In this document: positions 63,791 to 64,000 of the stretch, one piece after another
How the letters are laid out: every line of letters begins with the position of its first letter
How positions within the stretch are numbered: position 1 is the stretch's first letter
The notes under the pieces: model-generated
The model's database searches: none
Seen by the model: the letters and a program-made list of their open reading frames with translations, nothing else
Told to the model about the DNA's origin: nothing
Position numbers and translations under genes: made by a program
Assembly (NCBI GenBank): GCA_910589415.1
Contig: OU342633.1
Location: 53,562,404 to 53,626,403, forward strand
Length of the DNA stretch: 64,000 nt
Source: Malachius bipustulatus
Lineage: Eukaryota; Arthropoda; Insecta; Coleoptera; Melyridae
Reading direction: 5' to 3'

Positions 63791-64000
63791 CGATGACATG
63801 AAAATTGCTTTAGCTGTGAAATATGGTAGCTTGTGGTGACAACTGTCATAATTATTAGCCAAATTCACACAGGTGGTGTGAAGAAGGTTCCCGACAAAAT
63901 CTCCCGCAAATATTCCTAAACATCCTAGCAGTAGAAACTTATTCAAGAGTGGAATATATAAAAATAAAAAAACCTGATACTTCATAATATTATAGAGTAA

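Overview
This window is AT-rich, intron-dominated eukaryotic DNA. It carries one recognisable host gene: the 3' two-thirds of an insect COE/EBF transcription factor, the orthologue of Drosophila knot/collier (kn), on the minus strand. Eight exons (40,259 down to 18,761) join in frame with GT/AG borders and consistent phases. They encode about 356 residues: the end of the COE DNA-binding domain, the IPT/TIG domain, the helix-loop-helix region and a Ser/Gly-rich tail ending in a stop codon. The protein matches arthropod Knot (for example the insect-type [16 protein letters not shown] junction). It has the single helix-2 motif of invertebrates, not the duplicated one of vertebrate EBFs. This points to an insect. 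The order is not settled: abundant ACAGGGTG/CACCCTGT transposon ends and TAGGTA-type simple sequence would fit several orders.

Layout. From 1 to about 18,070 lies sequence beyond the 3' end of the gene: a degenerate tandem repeat, a decayed Penelope-like reverse transcriptase, a long inverted-repeat element and several stretches of higher-complexity noncoding DNA that could be regulatory. From 18,073 to 18,760 is the presumed 3'UTR, then exons H (last), G, F, E, D, C and B up to 29,696, with introns from 81 bp to 3.7 kb. One of these introns holds an internally deleted PIF/Harbinger transposon with perfect 21-bp inverted ends and a TAA target duplication. From 29,697 to 40,177 is a 10.5-kb intron with a CpG-rich patch, a recent 755-bp long-inverted-repeat element, an older relative of it, and other foldback elements. 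Exon A is at 40,178-40,259. Everything to the right is the minus-strand 5' intron, more than 23.7 kb, because the exons for the zinc-knuckle and N-terminus were not found and must lie beyond the window. That intron contains LINE fragments of at least two types, a tandem-monomer array arranged like a foldback (FB-type) element, and minisatellites.

No tRNA, rRNA, CRISPR or bacterial-type operon was seen. Most other short open frames are chance or transposon debris. The most unusual structures are the FB-like array at 56.3-59.3 kb, the nearly identical 252-bp inverted arms at 31.3-32.1 kb, and a foldback lying about 60 nt in front of the exon C splice acceptor.
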